A stretch of DNA of 64,000 bases from RGIG7179 sp051893555. Lineage in GTDB: Bacteria > Bacillota > Clostridia > Peptostreptococcales > Anaerovoracaceae. Shown one piece after another: positions 1-7,765 of the stretch. The stretch is taken from NCBI GenBank assembly GCA_051893555.1, contig JBJFHL010000091.1, positions 19,239-83,238 on the forward strand. The letters run 5' to 3'. A program made the position numbers and the translations under genes. Within the stretch, counting starts at the first letter, position 1, and every line of letters starts with the position of its first letter. The notes below the pieces were generated by a model. The model was not told the origin of the DNA. It saw nothing but the letters and a program-made list of their open reading frames with translations, and did not search any database.

Positions 1-617
1 AGAATGCCACGGTCATTGATTTCCTGATCCATCTGGTACAGACGCATCTCGCTTTCGGGAATCGGGTAGTTCCGCAGCTTCTGGCGAATCTCACGCTCTG
101 CATCCACGTCCCGGATACAGTAGGCTTTGAATCGTGCCCATTTCTCCGGTTCATCGGAAGGAAGGTTTCTGGTTCTGCCGCCATTGGCCTTGGTGGGCTT
201 GCATGGCATGGAGAAGAACCGCACCAAATCTGTGCCTTCTTTCAGCTTTTTCCGTTTGATGTTCAGCACCTCGCCGACTCCGTCCAGGGAGAGGGGGAGA
301 GCCAGTATGGCGGACTGAACCGCCGTACACTGCCAGGAAACCGGGGGTAACTTTTTCCCCAGATACTTTGAGATACACGTGCGCTCAAAGGCTGCGTTAA
401 AAGCGGTCTTTATCACAGCGGTATCCTCCAGCGCATCCAACACCCTCTGTGGGAGATGCTCCCCACAGGCAAGGTCGATAATTTCTGTTTCTTCCTCATC
501 AAAGGCATAGGCGAACAGAAGAATTTCAAACTGTGGGCTGTCACAGTAGGCATAGACACCGCACTTGGTCAGATCCACATCAGAGTAGGTTTCAATATCA
601 ATAGCCAAGAGGCTCAT
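1..617 (-). CDS. Phage-type DNA polymerase A, N-terminal part (runs off window)
   Basis: Read directly from the minus strand, the frame opens at 617 after an AAGGAGTG ribosome site and stays open to the window edge, giving about 205 residues. The N-terminus has AIDIETYS (residues 5-12), the Exo I motif of a DEDD 3'-5' exonuclease, and a later RDVDAERE supplies a further acidic motif. This matches the N-terminal exonuclease half of the family A polymerases encoded by Clostridia phages next to DUF2815 and DUF2800 genes. The polymerase domain would lie left of position 1. It is the last visible gene of the leftward replication operon that includes 825-3580. Its role would be replication of the element. 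Confidence 0.85.
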   Translation of the reverse strand, partial: MSLLAIDIETYSDVDLTKCGVYAYCDSPQFEILLFAYAFDEEETEIIDLACGEHLPQRVLDALEDTAVIKTAFNAAFERTCISKYLGKKLPPVSWQCTAVQSAILALPLSLDGVGEVLNIKRKKLKEGTDLVRFFSMPCKPTKANGGRTRNLPSDEPEKWARFKAYCIRDVDAEREIRQKLRNYPIPESEMRLYQMDQEINDRGI

Positions 618-668
618 ATCTTCACTCCTTTCACAAATTGGTGCTTTTCTTCATGACAGAAAAGCGAT

Positions 669-674
669 ATAATA
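669..674 (+). promoter_or_regulatory. Candidate -10 box for the small RNA
   Basis: A perfect TATAAT lies on the plus strand, opposite to the direction of every nearby gene. The -35 region (around 646-651, TTTCTT) is poor. Transcription would start near 681 and run into the terminator-like hairpin ending at 790. Confidence 0.4.
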
Positions 675-680
675 TGGGAA

Positions 681-790
681 ACAGGGGTCGGCAGGTTCAT
701 CGGACCCGGGAAATAAAGTTAAGTGAAGTCCTCTGCTTCCGGCTTACAGTGTTGCGCTGTACATAGCCGGACGAGCGGAGGCGTTTTTTA
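681..790 (+). ncRNA. Candidate small RNA between pol and DUF2815 (DUF2800-motif-like)
   Basis: This intergenic stretch can fold on the plus strand into two hairpins. One lies near 685-712 (GGGTC pairing with GACCC). The second is long, 730-781: CCTC pairs with GAGG, CCGGCT with AGCCGG and TACAG with CTGTA. It is followed directly by six T residues (784-789), the layout of an intrinsic terminator. Flanking genes are on the minus strand, so the RNA would be a free-standing transcript of about 110 nt or a cis element read antisense to the operon. A conserved 'DUF2800 RNA motif' has been described near DUF2800/DUF2815 genes in Firmicutes; identity with it is an inference from context, not a checked match. 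Confidence 0.5.
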
Positions 791-824
791 TGTAGGGAGA
801 GCGGCGAACCGCCCTCCCTTCGAC

Positions 825-1361
825 TTAGGACAAGAAGTCATCCTCATCCTCGGTCTGGAAATCGTCAGCCGCAGAGGTGCGACCACCCAGGCTTTCACCG
901 TCTCTCAGCTTCTGGATATTGCCCAGCCCAGCGGCGATGCCACGGTTACCATTGGAGTTATAGCCGTAGAAGGTCACGCTGATCTTGCCATAGCAGCCGG
1001 AGTACACTTCGCTCTGGTCGAGGATGGGCTGAACCTTCGCGTCCACAACCTGGGGAGCCTGACGGCTGTTTGCGTTGAAGAAATAGCATCCGGCGTAGGC
1101 CTCGTCATCGGGACGGTCGATGTCTCCATCTCTCAGGGGAAGCTTCAGATTGGCAGGGATCTTACCGCCCCACTTGGAAATGGAGTCCTTCTTGGCCTGC
1201 TCGATAGCAGCCTTGATGGCATTGATGGTCTTGGTGTCCTTCTTATCAACGATGGCAGAGACGCTGTATTTCGGGTCGCCCCCATTCACAGAGTCAGGTT
1301 CCCAGCAGTGCAGGTAAGAAAAACGGCAGGGTACGATAACTTTGGTCGTATTGGTATTCAT
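825..1361 (-). CDS. DUF2815 family protein (phage ssDNA-binding-like)
   Basis: A 178-residue protein with the usual length and opening of DUF2815 proteins (MNTNTTKVIVPCRFSYLH) and an acidic tail rich in Asp and Glu, a feature shared with single-stranded DNA-binding proteins. DUF2815 genes sit in phage replication modules beside DUF2800 and a family A polymerase, exactly as here. A role as the element's own ssDNA-binding protein is an inference from family context and the acidic C-terminus. It starts 2 bp after the DUF2800 stop, so the two are translated from one message. A 207-bp gap with the candidate small RNA separates it from the polymerase. Confidence 0.8.
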   Translation of the reverse strand: MNTNTTKVIVPCRFSYLHCWEPDSVNGGDPKYSVSAIVDKKDTKTINAIKAAIEQAKKDSISKWGGKIPANLKLPLRDGDIDRPDDEAYAGCYFFNANSRQAPQVVDAKVQPILDQSEVYSGCYGKISVTFYGYNSNGNRGIAAGLGNIQKLRDGESLGGRTSAADDFQTEDEDDFLS

Positions 1362-1363
1362 GA

Positions 1364-2491
1364 TTATTCCTCCTGAAAATCCGCCGCAGCGGTTGATGTG
1401 TTGATAGCTTCACGCTTGTCTGAGTCCGGCACGAGGGTGACTTTGCCCTGGGGCTTGTACACCAGCTTGCCGAGGATGCGGGCAAATTCCTTCTTGCCCA
1501 TCAGACGCTCCATTTCTGTCACGCCAATCAGTGATTTCTTGTAGATGTCTGTGTACCCGGCAGCTTGGGCGGTCTGGGCGACTTCTTCTTCACTGGAATA
1601 CTTTCGGTTGCTTCTGCCTTCTACCAGCTTGTAGCCCTTCCACTGTTTTCCGTGGATGACGGCCTGATCCTGGGCAAACGCATAGACATCGGCTGCCCAT
1701 TTGGAGAGTTCGTCCGACACCTTGAGAACCTCTGCAATCTCGTCATCCGAGAGCAGGGCGGGCTGACGGAACTCCATTTTTGCCAGACGAAGGAACTCCT
1801 CGGCTCTGGCGCGGCACTGGTTTCGGGCCTTGCAGAAACGGCACCAGCTGCCAGCCTGGAACTCTCCAGCCCCGGCAAGTGCCATAGCGGAGCGGGGCTT
1901 CAGAACCTCCTCACCCCAGGTTTTGAGGGCTTCGGGGGTGATGTCCCAGGTGGAGAAATTGTTGATACGGGGCTGGAAAATGGTCAGCCGCACCTCTTCA
2001 ATGTCGTAGAGCATTTCTACCATTTCCAGAACACCAAGACCGTAGGCCATGAGCTGCGGATTCTCCTCGGCGGATACTTCCACGCCTCTTCCCAGTTTCA
2101 GGTCAATTACGTGGGCCACTTTGTCCGTGACGATTACCATGTCCGCCGTACCAAAGCAGTCCGGGGAGTATTCGGAAATGTCCACCCGCTGCTCAACAGA
2201 GAACAGGGGCGACTTGCACTCACGCTTGGCATCCTCAATCTTCTCAATGACGAAAGCCACATAATCTTCCACGGCTTCCATGAGGTCATCGGAGTAGTAG
2301 TCGGACACCGGGCGTTTGGTGCGCAGGTGCAGGTGCTTCTTGATCAGGTGTTCTGCAAGAGCGTGTCCGGCAGAACCCTCTGCGGCGTACTGACTCTCCT
2401 CATCCTGGAACTGCTCCCCCAGCACCAGAGAGGGTGGGCAGTTCAAAGTGCGGTACAAAGCCGAAGGAGAGTTCCTCGCGTGGGCCCCCAT
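1364..2491 (-). CDS. DUF2800 family PD-(D/E)XK nuclease
   Basis: 375 residues. Residues 114-132 carry GTADMV followed by VIDLK, the spaced Asp and Asp-x-Lys of a PD-(D/E)XK (RecB/Cas4-like) nuclease core. Cysteines at 217, 220 and 226 (WCRFCKARNQC) recall the C-terminal cysteine cluster of Cas4/AddB-type nucleases, although only three close cysteines are seen. DUF2800 proteins are standard members of Clostridia phage replication modules. The start ATG overlaps the upstream stop (TGATG), so it is translationally coupled to the small gene before it. Likely role: processing DNA ends during replication or recombination of the element. Confidence 0.85.
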   Translation of the reverse strand: MGAHARNSPSALYRTLNCPPSLVLGEQFQDEESQYAAEGSAGHALAEHLIKKHLHLRTKRPVSDYYSDDLMEAVEDYVAFVIEKIEDAKRECKSPLFSVEQRVDISEYSPDCFGTADMVIVTDKVAHVIDLKLGRGVEVSAEENPQLMAYGLGVLEMVEMLYDIEEVRLTIFQPRINNFSTWDITPEALKTWGEEVLKPRSAMALAGAGEFQAGSWCRFCKARNQCRARAEEFLRLAKMEFRQPALLSDDEIAEVLKVSDELSKWAADVYAFAQDQAVIHGKQWKGYKLVEGRSNRKYSSEEEVAQTAQAAGYTDIYKKSLIGVTEMERLMGKKEFARILGKLVYKPQGKVTLVPDSDKREAINTSTAAADFQEE

Positions 2492-2787
2492 CAGAGAGCC
2501 TCCGCATCAGCCAAGAGGGCTGGGTAGTCAGATTCCTTGACCCCAGACAGTTTGCCGGAATCATACTTGAGGAGGAGTTCTTTCACTTCCTTGCGCTTGC
2601 CATCCTTTAACTTTTCGGCGAGGACAGCATAGACATCTTCCATGGTGACTTTTGGCGCTTCGTCAGGTGCTTCCGTCTCAGATGCCGGTTCGCTCTCTGC
2701 AGGAGCAGAGTTGGCATCAGCCAGGGCACGGTAACCAGCAGCCAGCTTTTCAAATCCATCTGCGATGGTCAAATAAACTTCATTCAT
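2491..2787 (-). CDS. Small hypothetical replication-module protein
   Basis: 98 residues from the ATG at 2787, chosen because AAAGGATG sits at good spacing; a second in-frame ATG at 2796 is too close to it. The middle (about residues 27-45) is a low-complexity Ala/Glu/Pro linker, and the C-terminus (VYAVLAEKLKDGKRKEVKEL) looks like a short charged helical domain of the kind found in phage accessory proteins. No function is recognised. It is coupled by overlapping stop and start to DUF2800. Confidence 0.65.
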   Translation of the reverse strand: MNEVYLTIADGFEKLAAGYRALADANSAPAESEPASETEAPDEAPKVTMEDVYAVLAEKLKDGKRKEVKELLLKYDSGKLSGVKESDYPALLADAEAL

Positions 2788-2802
2788 GTGCGTCATCCTT
2801 TC

Positions 2803-3198
2803 TTAGACAAACTTCAGACCACGGATCGCATTGCGGTAATCCTCACTCACACGGTCATCGATCATCATGGTCGCGGGACTGATGCGGTTACCGTCATCGT
2901 CATACAGACGAACCGGGATGCCCAGTTCCTTTGCCTTTTCCAACTCAAAGGCCATACCGTTGCTGATGCGACCGCCGAAGATCCAGATTTCATCACAGAC
3001 CTTCATCTGCTCCACCCCGAGGGTGATGCCCAGGATGCGCTGCTCGGGGTCGTTGTCGTTCAGAAACTGCGGAAACATCAGATGGGGAGCCAGCGGGCAG
3101 TAGCCGATGATGGCTGCCATTCGTGCGTGTTTCCGGGCTGCCTTGAGGTTTCTCTCCACATCGCCACGATACGGAGAACAGATAAATACTCGTTTCAT
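2803..3198 (-). CDS. DUF4406 protein, nucleoside deoxyribosyltransferase-like
   Basis: 131 residues beginning MKRVFICSPYRGD, the standard N-terminus of DUF4406 proteins, which have the nucleoside 2-deoxyribosyltransferase/SLOG-like Rossmann fold. Typical family signatures are CSPYRGD at the start, PHLMFPQFL, and EIWIFGGRISNGM in the second half. Start at 3198 is preferred because AAGGTGA lies at proper spacing; an ATG at 3204 is possible. Phage members are thought to act on nucleotides or modified bases, but activity here is unproven. It lies inside the leftward replication operon. Confidence 0.8.
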   Translation of the reverse strand: MKRVFICSPYRGDVERNLKAARKHARMAAIIGYCPLAPHLMFPQFLNDNDPEQRILGITLGVEQMKVCDEIWIFGGRISNGMAFELEKAKELGIPVRLYDDDGNRISPATMMIDDRVSEDYRNAIRGLKFV

Positions 3199-3244
3199 AA
3201 ACATTCACCTTTTCCTTTCTGTCATGCGGGGGTGTATCCCGTGG

Positions 3245-3580
3245 TTAGGCTCTTGGAGCCTTTGGTATTGCGAAAGCGTCAAGAATGCTTTGCATGACTT
3301 TCTGCTGTTCCGGCTGCAGTCCGTCCATCAGGCTGGTCAATAAAGCTTCCTGATCGGAGTGAAGGTATCGGCGCCCAACGTACCATCCGTCCATGACACG
3401 GACTCCGCCACCGCCGCCTTTTACCGTGTAGATTGGTGCGGAGCATCCGATGACTTCGAGGTCGCGCTTGATTGTGCTTCGACTGACTCCGAACTCTGCG
3501 GCTAAGTTGTCCACTGTGTCGCGCCGTCTGTCTGACAGCACTTCCAGGATTTCCTGGCGTCTTTCAAGTGCGCTCTGCAT
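3245..3580 (-). CDS. DeoR-type helix-turn-helix regulator
   Basis: 111 residues from the ATG at 3580, preceded by GGGAGGTG. Residues 1-45 form a DeoR/HTH-11 winged helix (RRQEILEVLSDRRRDTVDNL then VSRSTIKRDLEVIG, the recognition helix). A Gly-rich turn (KGGGGGVRV) marks the wing. The C-terminus is short, with no sugar-phosphate sensing domain, so it is a minimal DNA-binding protein. It is the first gene of the leftward replication operon and has an inverted repeat just upstream (3627-3651), which suggests it controls its own operon. Confidence 0.75.
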   Translation of the reverse strand: MQSALERRQEILEVLSDRRRDTVDNLAAEFGVSRSTIKRDLEVIGCSAPIYTVKGGGGGVRVMDGWYVGRRYLHSDQEALLTSLMDGLQPEQQKVMQSILDAFAIPKAPRA

Positions 3581-3626
3581 CTGCTCCACACCTCCCTTCG
3601 CTTTCGATGACTTAATGGTAAAAAAC

Positions 3627-3651
3627 GAATGGTTCACCTAATGAGCCATTC
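3627..3651. promoter_or_regulatory. Inverted repeat upstream of the DeoR-type gene
   Basis: GAATGG and CCATTC are separated by 13 bp, with an additional TTCA/TGA match inside. It lies 47 bp before the DeoR-type start codon, a typical place for an autoregulatory operator. No matching protein-binding data exist here. Confidence 0.4.
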
Positions 3652-3686
3652 AAAAAACTTTTGCGAAAAAGTTCTGAAGAAAAAAC

Positions 3687-3730
3687 AAGGCCGGAGTATA
3701 GCTGTACGAATACAGCCTTACTCCGGCCTT
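3687..3730 (-). terminator. Intrinsic terminator after the zinc-ribbon gene
   Basis: AAGGCCGGAGTA and TACTCCGGCCTT form a long GC-rich stem with an inner AGCTGTA/TACAGC extension and a CGAA loop. On the minus strand it is followed by GTTTTTTC. It ends the transcript carrying 3768-3956 and separates it from the DeoR-led operon. Confidence 0.85.
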
Positions 3731-3767
3731 AGTGGTGGCTCTTGCCCCGGTGGTCAGTCAGTAATGC

Positions 3768-3956
3768 TCATGATGCCCGCCCGCTCCTACGCTGGGCATT
3801 GGCCTTCTCGGTTTTTAACGTGTCCAGGTCGCCCCAGAAGAAGCGTTTGCATTTCGGACACATGACGGATACGGTGACCTTCGCCTTTCCATCGGCGAGG
3901 ACTTCACCCTTTTTGCACCAAGGGCAAATAAGGTGTCTGTTGAAACTGTACGGCAT
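3768..3956 (-). CDS. Small zinc-ribbon protein
   Basis: 62 residues starting MPYSFNRHLICPWC. Two Cys-x-x-Cys pairs (CPWC near residue 11 and CPKC near residue 34) with an aromatic/hydrophobic core between them mark a rubredoxin-like zinc ribbon. The C-terminus is basic (RRSGRAS). Small proteins like this, related to the phage Com-type zinc ribbons, are frequent in mobile elements, but the role is unknown. The ATG at 3956 is followed by the first pair at normal distance. Terminators on both sides (3687-3730 and 4019-4044) make it a single-gene transcript. Confidence 0.65.
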   Translation of the reverse strand: MPYSFNRHLICPWCKKGEVLADGKAKVTVSVMCPKCKRFFWGDLDTLKTEKANAQRRSGRAS

Positions 3957-4018
3957 CTGAACCGCCTCCTTTGCTGTTAATGTGTTAGCTAAACAGCTTA
4001 CACTATGTTGATAAAAAT

Positions 4019-4044
4019 ATGCGGGCGCGTGGTGCAACCCGCAT
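4019..4044 (-). terminator. Intrinsic terminator after the 345-residue gene
   Basis: ATGCGGG and CCCGCAT form a perfect 7-bp stem with a 12-nt loop. Read on the minus strand it is followed by ATTTTTAT. It ends the XRE/ImmA/345-residue operon (4135-6351). Confidence 0.7.
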
Positions 4045-4134
4045 GGTTTCACTTTGGGATATCCCGGTTGCCTTTCGCTGAGTATATAGTACCAGCGTTG
4101 TGCTGTTCTGTTTAAGAACGGAAATCGGGAAAAA

Positions 4135-5172
4135 TTATAGTTTGGGGGTGGGCTGGTTCTGCAGCATGGTATCGTACAGCTTCCGCACATACCGAATCCG
4201 TGCCGGAGTCCACTCCTTTTTTGTATAAATGGTTCTAATGTCATAGTGCTGCCGCAGATACTCCGCCCAATCGGAAGGGGTAGTCTGGTCATGGAGTATC
4301 GTGACGAACGGCACATCATCTATGGTGAGAGTGTATTTCACCTCATACCGCAGATTGTGGAACGCCATGAATTTGAGGGTCAGCCCCTCAAGATCTGTCC
4401 CATCGTAGAGCATAGGAACCAGGTCCATCCTCTTTTTGATAAAGCGGCTCTCAGTGTGAAGAGTCTGCCTCATGTCATATGCCCTCGGCATATGGCAGTC
4501 CGCGCAAAGAAGGGCGACATCCTGTTGCCGGACTTCCTTGCACTTGTGCTTTTCCGCTTCCACGGCACAGGCGTAGAACAGTTCCACATTATACTTCCAT
4601 TCGAGAATATACAGCGCAATGGTGGCAAAAACCCGATCCTCCTCAAGCCTGTCCACTAAGGACTGGGTGAGACGGTCGTAATCATCCATCAGTTCAATGA
4701 ACTCTGCATTGGATACTTTCTTCACGCTACAGATCCGCTTGCTGATGATGGTTTTCAGGACAGGATGGTCTGCCATCGTGGACAGTTCAAAGAACTGCAT
4801 GGGGGTCAGTTTATGACCCGCCAGCTTGTTTTCGATCCCAGTCATATCGTCCGGCAACAGATCCGGGTGACCGCCGCCCATGGTCTTCACCATATTTTCA
4901 TATTGAAGGCTACGGTAATGCTGGGCATACTTCAGCACCCGCTGGTTTCTCATGCGTATATCGTCAGAGTCCTTCAGACCGTCCTCCACATAGGAGCGGA
5001 GGGATGCTCTCGGCTCGGACTCGTAGTATTCATCTCTAATCAGTTCCATCATGATGCAATGACGCAACTCCCTTAAGTCAAACGGCTGTGCATCCAGCTC
5101 TATGTGAAATAATTGGTCGCTCATAGCCGATAACCCGGCATCCAGCAATTCCGTTACATAGTCCATCGACAT
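4135..5172 (-). CDS. Hypothetical protein, 345 residues, third gene of XRE/ImmA operon
   Basis: The start at 5172 is chosen because GGGAGG lies 7 bases upstream; a further in-frame ATG at 5190 has no good ribosome site. The protein is mainly helical in appearance and acidic in its N-terminal third, with a run of paired Cys/His residues near the middle (KHKCKEVRQQ, then LLCADCHMP) that could bind zinc. The C-terminus (YTKKEWTPARIRYVRKLYDT) is basic. No family is recognised. It follows an ImmA-like gene by 14 bp and is co-transcribed with it and the XRE repressor, so it may act in the same regulatory or stress pathway. Confidence 0.6.
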   Translation of the reverse strand: MSMDYVTELLDAGLSAMSDQLFHIELDAQPFDLRELRHCIMMELIRDEYYESEPRASLRSYVEDGLKDSDDIRMRNQRVLKYAQHYRSLQYENMVKTMGGGHPDLLPDDMTGIENKLAGHKLTPMQFFELSTMADHPVLKTIISKRICSVKKVSNAEFIELMDDYDRLTQSLVDRLEEDRVFATIALYILEWKYNVELFYACAVEAEKHKCKEVRQQDVALLCADCHMPRAYDMRQTLHTESRFIKKRMDLVPMLYDGTDLEGLTLKFMAFHNLRYEVKYTLTIDDVPFVTILHDQTTPSDWAEYLRQHYDIRTIYTKKEWTPARIRYVRKLYDTMLQNQPTPKL

Positions 5173-5186
5173 ATGGGCGCCTCCCT

Positions 5187-5969
5187 TCATGCAAGTAAAT
5201 CCAGAAAATCGTAAATCCCACTCTGATGCTGAATCTCAGAGCTTACAAGTCCCAAGGACTTTAAACGGTATAAGGCCGACTCATGCGATACATTGAAAAT
5301 ATCTGATACCGCCTCCGCCATAAAGTACGCAGCCACATTCGGATTGCTGTTCTGTACCTTCCTTTTTGTTTCCTCGGCGACCAGCAGAACCATCTTCTTG
5401 GGCATCAGAAAAGCCGAGGACATTGCGTTTGCCTGCCACTCCATCCAGTCGTGATCGTCCCAGAGCCGGCTGTCCTTGGAGGCGATCTTGGAACTATCCG
5501 TGCGGCACTGAATCATCGCCGCCTCATTTGCGGTGTCAAACAGCGTCAGCTGGTTTCTGTCATAGCCGAAATACTCCTCGTGCAGCACCCCGTGTCCGGC
5601 AGCTTCATGCCCCATGGTAAATCGGTACCGATGCTCCTGGTTTTCTTCCAGCAAGGTGTTATCGATAATGATGGTCTTTGCCCTTGCGCTGATGTACTCG
5701 GCTTCCTGTTTTTCGGGATTGTATACCACGACCTTGTTGGTGTCATTGAAAACAGTCATCCCGAGATAGACCCCGCAATGGGAAAGATACTGGTAGTCCT
5801 GCTCCATCCCCAAATAATCCTGGGCAAACAAGTCTACATCCAGAGCCTGGGGATGAACCATCGCATCCGGGCAGAAATCCTGCACCAGCTGTTCGCCAAT
5901 GTCATCAATCTGCTTTCGGCTGAGTACGGGAACACCAGACCGTTTTCTGTTAATGTTGAGTCTTACCAT
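5187..5969 (-). CDS. ImmA/IrrE-type metallopeptidase with altered active site
   Basis: 260 residues with the ImmA/IrrE layout: an N-terminal helical part, a mid-protein peptidase motif, and a C-terminal region (SAFLMPKKMV and ESALYRLKSLGLV) that matches the AFLMP and SxxAxxxRL stretches of the family. ImmA proteases cleave phage-type XRE repressors after DNA damage. The zinc motif reads HEAAGH (H121, E122, H126) instead of the normal HExxH; one residue is inserted, checked in the nucleotide sequence. This may abolish or change catalysis. The gene follows an XRE repressor gene by 10 bp, so the pair forms one repressor/anti-repressor unit. Confidence 0.8.
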   Translation of the reverse strand: MVRLNINRKRSGVPVLSRKQIDDIGEQLVQDFCPDAMVHPQALDVDLFAQDYLGMEQDYQYLSHCGVYLGMTVFNDTNKVVVYNPEKQEAEYISARAKTIIIDNTLLEENQEHRYRFTMGHEAAGHGVLHEEYFGYDRNQLTLFDTANEAAMIQCRTDSSKIASKDSRLWDDHDWMEWQANAMSSAFLMPKKMVLLVAEETKRKVQNSNPNVAAYFMAEAVSDIFNVSHESALYRLKSLGLVSSEIQHQSGIYDFLDLLA

Positions 5970-5979
5970 ATATAGCCTT

Positions 5980-6351
5980 TTACCCCTTCCGCTTCTTTAA
6001 CTCTTCCACGAAACGCAGCCACTCCTGTTCACCAGCATCGAGGTCACGGGCGGTTCTGAGAGCCGCACTGACATAGTCTCGCTGCATAATATACTCCGGC
6101 AGATCAGGCGCAACAGAGTTTCTCTTCTTACCAGCCAGATCCAGCATCAAGGCATAGTCATCGCTGTCCAGTTCCAGGATTTGGCCCAGCAGCTCCAGCT
6201 TGTCCATATCAAAAGGATTCCGGCGGTCTTTCTCCACGTCACTGAGGAATGGAGCAGAGCATTTCAGCAGTTCTGCCATCTTCCTTAACGTGATTTGTTT
6301 TTCTTCCCTTTTGGTCTTGATAAATTCTCCAAAATTAGCGTATGCGTTCAT
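5980..6351 (-). CDS. XRE family repressor
   Basis: 123 residues. Residues 8-60 form a lambda-repressor-like HTH (GEFIKTKREEKQITLRKMAE then CSAPFLSDVEKDRRNP, where SAPFLSDVE is the recognition helix). The rest is a short helical tail without a peptidase domain, as expected when cleavage is supplied by a separate ImmA protein, here the next gene. A consensus sigma-A promoter (6501-6529) lies about 150 bp upstream. The repressor probably controls its own promoter and lytic or excision functions of the element. Confidence 0.85.
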   Translation of the reverse strand: MNAYANFGEFIKTKREEKQITLRKMAELLKCSAPFLSDVEKDRRNPFDMDKLELLGQILELDSDDYALMLDLAGKKRNSVAPDLPEYIMQRDYVSAALRTARDLDAGEQEWLRFVEELKKRKG

Positions 6352-6500
6352 CTTCGTTCACCTTTACTTTAAATTTGTCCACAATTCCATCAACCCCTGA
6401 CCGAACGACATCTGCCGCTATCGGCGGGTACCTCCACATTAACAGGACAATCTAACTGGCGGCGTTATCAAGTTTGCTTGTTCGCTAACTTGCTTACACC

Positions 6501-6529
6501 ATTATATTCGATTTTCGTAAAGGTGTCAA
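6501..6529 (-). promoter_or_regulatory. Consensus sigma-A promoter of the XRE/ImmA operon
   Basis: On the minus strand TTGACA (6524-6529) and TATAAT (6501-6506) are separated by exactly 17 bp. Just downstream (6470-6500) lies CAAGTT...TAACTTG with GTTCGCTAAC, an imperfect dyad in the right place for the XRE repressor. Confidence 0.75.
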
Positions 6530-6569
6530 CCCCATTTTGCCGATTTGTTTTGAACGCAACGTTAGGGGC

Positions 6570-7604
6570 TTATTCTCCGTTCAGATTGTTGTCAAAGGAG
6601 GTCAGCCATTCCAGTATGGCATCTACAGAAATCTCTCCATCTTCTTTCTGCTTCTTCCGCGCTCTCATCCCCTCGGTGAGTTCATTGAATCGCTCTTGCA
6701 ATGCGGAGTCATCCGGGTGGCGTTTGATCGCCATCTTCAACCGCATATACAGTCTGCGGTACTCCTGAGTCAAGACATCGTTCTTCATCTTTTTGGCTCT
6801 GGTAGCATTTGCTCCGACTTCCCGGCATTCCTTGGTTTCGTCCTGGGGCGAAGGATAGCCGCAGTACACGGAATCAGATCTACCCACAGGCACAAAGTAG
6901 TTCCCGCAGTTCTTGCACTTCACAAATTTTGTTTGTGCGTCCATAGCGTGAGCGGCTTCAAACAGGATCAGCGACATGGAGGACTTGATCGTGTATATGG
7001 AATGGAACGCATTATCGTAAAACATAATGTGGAAATCAATATGCTGGAAGTCCGTGTTGGCAGCATACAGACCCCAGAAGGCCATTACCTGATCTTCCTC
7101 ATATTCCTCGCCGGAAACCAGCATATTGAAGGAATGCTTGAATGCAACGTAGGAATTTGCATACGCCGCATAGGCACTCAACAACGCCTGCCCGATAGTG
7201 GTAATGCCAAACTCCTCATAACCTGTCTCCTCCAAGATGAAAGACTTTACCTGGTCTGTGTCCCTATCCTGGTTGAGGGGGTCAAGCAGCTCTTTCAGTT
7301 CTTCTTCGTTCGCACGATTGAAGTCCGCCATGAAGCCCGAAAAGTCCGTAAGAATCATCACTGCTGTGATTACACCAAACTTCTCCAGACAGGCTTCATA
7401 AAGACTCATGAGTGCGTGACCACCGTTTTCTTGAAAATCTGCGTCTTGGAAGTACGGGTTTTCCAGGATGAGCGGTTTGATCTCCGTGGGGCGGAGTCTG
7501 GCGTACTCACAAGCCATACCGCCAATCGGATATTCCTTGATGATGTCGCCTTCCATCACGATATTCTTCTTGCCGTCAAAATCCACATTCAAACCGATGT
7601 CCAT
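6570..7604 (-). CDS. DUF6076-like zinc-finger protein
   Basis: 344 residues. C230, C233, C248 and C260 (KCKNCGNYF ... VYCGY ... KEC) form a zinc ribbon of the type found near the middle or end of DUF6076 proteins in Clostridia mobile elements. The first 200 residues are acidic and helical, with no transmembrane segment; the C-terminal 80 residues are charged (RLYMRLKMAIKRHPDD). The function is unknown. It has its own promoter (7692-7719) and a strong AGGAGG ribosome site. Repeated TTGCTAAC-type sequences in front of it suggest repression by one of the element's XRE proteins. Confidence 0.65.
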   Translation of the reverse strand: MDIGLNVDFDGKKNIVMEGDIIKEYPIGGMACEYARLRPTEIKPLILENPYFQDADFQENGGHALMSLYEACLEKFGVITAVMILTDFSGFMADFNRANEEELKELLDPLNQDRDTDQVKSFILEETGYEEFGITTIGQALLSAYAAYANSYVAFKHSFNMLVSGEEYEEDQVMAFWGLYAANTDFQHIDFHIMFYDNAFHSIYTIKSSMSLILFEAAHAMDAQTKFVKCKNCGNYFVPVGRSDSVYCGYPSPQDETKECREVGANATRAKKMKNDVLTQEYRRLYMRLKMAIKRHPDDSALQERFNELTEGMRARKKQKEDGEISVDAILEWLTSFDNNLNGE

Positions 7605-7691
7605 GCTATGTACCTCCTGTTATCAATCGCTATTGGCTTCCGAAAACGAGCAACTGTAAACAATCGCTGTTATCATCCATCTGTTGATAAC

Positions 7692-7719
7692 ATTATATCA
7701 AATCTCACCCCGTAGTCAA
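7692..7719 (-). promoter_or_regulatory. Promoter and repeat cluster before the DUF6076-like gene
   Basis: Minus-strand TTGACT (7714-7719) and TATAAT (7692-7697) are 16 bp apart. Around them, between 7621 and 7770, GCGATTG, GATAAC, GTTGCTAAC (7736) and ATTGCTAAC (7756) recur on both strands; GTTCGCTAAC also occurs near 6481, inside the XRE promoter region. Confidence 0.55.
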
Positions 7720-7765
7720 TAGATAGCAAGAATAACAGTTGCTAACATTTCAGAACTACTGATTG

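Noticed and set aside
6537..7715. Long plus-strand open frame of 392 codons opposite the DUF6076-like gene
   Set aside because: It mirrors the minus-strand gene, has no ribosome site at its start and no recognisable domain; the minus-strand gene has a zinc ribbon, promoter and AGGAGG.
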